Part shown: positions 7,230 to 9,227 of the stretch, in pieces
Position numbering within the stretch: the stretch's first letter is position 1
How the letters are laid out: every line of letters starts with the position of its first letter
From: CAYOXD01 sp964407825
Lineage (GTDB): Bacteria; Desulfobacterota; Desulfobacteria; Desulfobacterales; JAFDDL01
Assembly: GCA_964407825.1 (NCBI GenBank)
Contig: CAYOXD010000113.1
Location: forward strand, 1-9,227
Length of the DNA: 9,227 bases
Direction: 5' to 3'
Translations under genes and position numbers: made by a program
Notes under the pieces: model-generated
What the model saw: the letters and a program-made list of their open reading frames with translations, nothing else
Told to the model about the DNA's origin: nothing
Databases searched by the model: none

Positions 7230-7248
7230 TCGCTTGCTTTTTTATCCC

Positions 7249-7276
7249 TTGACTCTTGGCGGATACCATGTAAAAG
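7249..7276 (+). promoter_or_regulatory. Candidate sigma-70-type promoter for metF
   Basis: TTGACT (7249-7254) is followed after 16 bases by TAAAAG (7271-7276). It lies in the 153-base AT-richer gap between yjbQ and metF, leaving a leader of roughly 100 bases. The -35 match is good and the -10 match is weak. I see no riboswitch (cobalamin or SAM) consensus in the leader by eye, although Met-cycle genes are often so controlled. Confidence 0.4.
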
Positions 7277-7382
7277 TACGTTCTTCCAAAAAACTATCTT
7301 GAAACGCTGATGACGAAACGGGTGACTCGGTGATATTCCTCCATTTCCGCAAAATATATAGGGTTATAAGAAGGAAAAGCAG

Positions 7383-8306
7383 ATGGAAACAGGCAGCAAA
7401 CTTGAGAAGATCCTGAAGGCCGGACATTTTGCATTCACCGGAGAACTGGGGCCTCCCCGGGGAACCAATGTCGAGGCCATCAAGAAGAAGGCCCAGCACC
7501 TCATCGGCAAGGTGGACATGGTCAACATCACGGACAACCAGACGGCCATGGTCCGCATGTCCAGCTGGGCCGCGGCCCTGATCGCCAAAGAGGTGGGCCT
7601 CGAACCCAATTACCAGATGGTCTGTCGGGACCGGAACCGGCTGGCCATGCAGGCCGACATCCTGGGCGCCTATGCCCTGGGGCTTCGCAACCTTCTCTGC
7701 CTCTCCGGAGATCACCAGTCTTTCGGCGATCACCCGAACGCCAAGGGCGTGTTCGACATCGACTCCATGCAGCTCATTTCCATGGTGAAACGGATGCGCG
7801 ACGAGGGCAAGTTTCTGGGTGGCGCCGATATCGACACGCCTCCGCAGTTCTTCATCGGCGCGGCCTCGAATCCCTTCGGCGAACCCTATGAGTGGCGCGT
7901 TCACCGGCTCGCCAAAAAGGTGGCCGCCGGCGCGGATTTCATCCAGACCCAGTGCATCTACAACATGAAACGGTTCCGGGAATTCATCAAACAGGCCGTG
8001 GATATGGGGATCACGGAAAAGGTCGCCATCCTGGCGGGCGTCACCCCTATGAAGAGTCTCGGTATGGCGCGCTATATGCAGAAATCCGTTCCCGGCATGG
8101 ACGTTCCCGACGAGGTGATCGATCGCCTCAAAGGAGTGGAACGAAAGAAACAGGCGGACGAGGGCATTCGGATGGCCTGTGAGCAGATCGAGGAATTCAA
8201 GGAGACAAAGGGCATCGCCGGTGTTCACCTGATGGCCATCGAATGGGAGCACAAGGTTCCGGAAATCGCCGAGCGGGCCAAGATGCTGCCCCGGCCGGTT
8301 GTATGA
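7383..8306 (+). CDS. metF: Methylenetetrahydrofolate reductase (MetF)
   Basis: Flavin-dependent TIM-barrel enzyme interconverting 5,10-methylene-THF and 5-methyl-THF. It serves methionine synthesis and the methyl branch of the Wood-Ljungdahl pathway, which many sulfate reducers run for CO2 fixation or acetate oxidation. It has 307 aa, the usual bacterial length without a regulatory domain. AAGGA lies seven bases before the ATG. Motifs are TGELGPPRGTN (19-29) with the catalytic-type Glu21, VNITDNQ (47-53), CRDRNRLAMQADILGA (81-96), LCLSGDH (105-111) with Asp110 at the flavin/folate site, GADFIQTQCIYN (183-194) with Gln190, and AGVTPMKS (218-225). Known acetogen versions often pair with MetV and Hdr/Rnf-type partners. 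Here the downstream partners are a membrane cytochrome b and an Fe-S protein, 42 and then 38 bases apart. No MetV-like gene is visible in the window. Confidence 0.9.
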   Translation: METGSKLEKILKAGHFAFTGELGPPRGTNVEAIKKKAQHLIGKVDMVNITDNQTAMVRMSSWAAALIAKEVGLEPNYQMVCRDRNRLAMQADILGAYALGLRNLLCLSGDHQSFGDHPNAKGVFDIDSMQLISMVKRMRDEGKFLGGADIDTPPQFFIGAASNPFGEPYEWRVHRLAKKVAAGADFIQTQCIYNMKRFREFIKQAVDMGITEKVAILAGVTPMKSLGMARYMQKSVPGMDVPDEVIDRLKGVERKKQADEGIRMACEQIEEFKETKGIAGVHLMAIEWEHKVPEIAERAKMLPRPVV

Positions 8307-8348
8307 ACCCGCCGTTTCCCCTTTACCCCAACCGTTGAGGAGCAGTAA

Positions 8349-9023
8349 ATGTACGACCTAGTCCGAGGTCCCCTGGTGTGGATAGCCTTCATCGTCTTTA
8401 TCCTGGGAACGATTTTTCAGGTCATCCGGTTCTACCGGCTCACCAAAAAGCTGGCGCCGGTGCCACGCGACCTGCCGGCGATGCAGGATCCGCCGATCAC
8501 GGTGCAAACCTTTGACAATGCCTGCAGGCTATGGCTGAGCCGGGTGAAGATGACCGTTGCCGGCAGAAATCCCGTCACCATCGCGGTGAGCGCGGTGTTT
8601 CATGGGTGCCTCCTCCTCATCCCCCTGTTTGTCCTGGGCCACAACGAACTGCTCGATCTGGCCTGGGGCACCAGCCTCGCCTCCCTCTCCGAGGCAACGG
8701 CCGATGCCCTGACCGTCGTATTCCTGGCCTGCGCAACCTATTTCCTGCTGCGGCGGCTGCTGGTGGCGCGGGTGCGGGCCATCAGCACTCCTTACGACTA
8801 TCTGGTTCTCTTCCTTGCAGTCATGCCCTTTTTGACCGGATACATGGCCTATCACCACCTCTACGATTACCGGACCGTCATGATCGTGCACATGCTGTTC
8901 GGCGAGCTGATGCTCATGGCCATTCCCTTCACCAAGCTGGTTCACATGATCTTTTTCTTCCTGAACCGGTTTATCATCGTTAATGAGCACACCCTCGGCA
9001 GGGGCGGCAGGATCTATGCCTGA
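8349..9023 (+). CDS. NarI/TmcC-like cytochrome b membrane subunit
   Basis: Integral membrane di-heme b subunit that should exchange electrons between the quinone pool and an Fe-S partner, as in NarI, TmcC, DsrM and HdrE. The protein is 224 aa with five hydrophobic helices at about 9-29, 77-97, 120-139, 149-169 and 175-211. Four histidines sit as expected for two hemes: H85 and H98 near helix 2, and H181 and H199 in the last helical region (MIVHMLFGE, KLVHMIFFF). The 18-residue spacing of the last pair equals that of the NarI heme ligands. TTGAGGAGC precedes the ATG. It follows metF by 42 bases and precedes an Fe-S protein, so a shared operon is likely. Exact complex membership (Tmc, Dsr, Hdr-like or novel) cannot be fixed from one subunit. 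Confidence 0.82.
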   Translation: MYDLVRGPLVWIAFIVFILGTIFQVIRFYRLTKKLAPVPRDLPAMQDPPITVQTFDNACRLWLSRVKMTVAGRNPVTIAVSAVFHGCLLLIPLFVLGHNELLDLAWGTSLASLSEATADALTVVFLACATYFLLRRLLVARVRAISTPYDYLVLFLAVMPFLTGYMAYHHLYDYRTVMIVHMLFGELMLMAIPFTKLVHMIFFFLNRFIIVNEHTLGRGGRIYA

Positions 9024-9061
9024 ACTCTCCGACCTTTCATAGACCCATTTGGAGACAGCAC

Positions 9062-9227
9062 ATGACGGTGGCGAACATCACATCTCTGGAAACCGACAAG
9101 AGCGTAAACACACAGGAGATCAAGGACGTCCTGGATGAGCATCGTTCCCTGATGAAGCTTTCCTTGACACTTTGCGCCCACTGCAGCCTGTGTGCCGAAA
9201 GCTGCTTTCTGTATACGAACACGAAGG
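9062..9227 (+). CDS. [4Fe-4S] cluster protein, 3'-partial (TmcB/HdrD/DsrK-like candidate)
   Basis: First 55 codons of a gene cut by the window end. GGAG lies seven bases before ATG 9062. A polar N-terminus is followed by TLCAHCSLCAESCFLYT, where Cys38, Cys41, Cys44 and Cys48 form the CxxCxxCxxxC ligand set of a [4Fe-4S] cluster. Position next to a NarI-like cytochrome b suggests a soluble electron-transfer subunit such as TmcB, DsrK or HdrD, which would carry CCG domains further on. Those domains are outside the window, so the family is inferred from context. Confidence 0.75.
   Translation, partial: MTVANITSLETDKSVNTQEIKDVLDEHRSLMKLSLTLCAHCSLCAESCFLYTNTK

Noticed and set aside
7214..7243. 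Possible rho-independent terminator after yjbQ (GATCAT/ATGATC stem, then six T)
   Set aside because: The stem has only six AT-rich base pairs, overlaps the coding end, and the T-run starts seven bases later; too weak to call.
1..9227. CRISPR arrays, tRNA or rRNA genes, transposases, phage genes
   Set aside because: No spaced direct repeats, cloverleaf-like sequence, or transposase or phage motifs were seen on either strand.

Overview
The window is GC-rich and densely coded. All nine genes I can support lie on the + strand. Gene content suggests an anaerobic Desulfobacterota (sulfate-reducer-like) chromosome. The main clues are an MTHFR-type MetF next to a NarI/TmcC-like cytochrome b and the start of an Fe-S protein, a CoA-disulfide-reductase-type flavoenzyme, and intergenic hexamer repeats. 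No 16S or phylogenetic marker is present, so this placement is inference.

Region 1 (1-1236): the 3' part of a membrane-anchored family 2 glycosyltransferase whose frame is open at the window edge. It is followed by a short CCCTGT hexamer repeat and a good sigma-70-type promoter (TTGACA, then TAGTAT or TATAGT).

Region 2 (1237-4262): two tightly coupled genes, a HyuA-type hydantoinase/oxoprolinase-family protein and a zinc-dependent histone-deacetylase-family amidohydrolase with a C-terminal four-cysteine, zinc-ribbon-like extension. No HyuB partner is visible. This may be an uncharacterised amide or acyl-amide processing module.

Region 3 (4263-4509): an intergenic stretch with a nested inverted repeat of about 150 bp. 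It has outer 13-bp perfect arms and an inner 16-bp stem made of ATCGGT hexamers, and resembles a small palindromic repeat or MITE-like element.

Region 4 (4510-7229): an apparent operon of epmA (EF-P lysyl transferase), a CoA-disulfide-reductase-type FAD/NAD(P)H oxidoreductase, and a YjbQ/UPF0047 protein.

Region 5 (7230-9227): a candidate promoter, then metF, a five-helix NarI-like di-heme cytochrome b subunit, and the first 55 codons of a [4Fe-4S] protein. This suggests a link between C1 (methyl-branch) metabolism and a Tmc/DsrMK/HdrDE-like membrane redox complex, which is the most interesting functional hypothesis in the window. Large antisense open frames are present but look like high-GC shadows.
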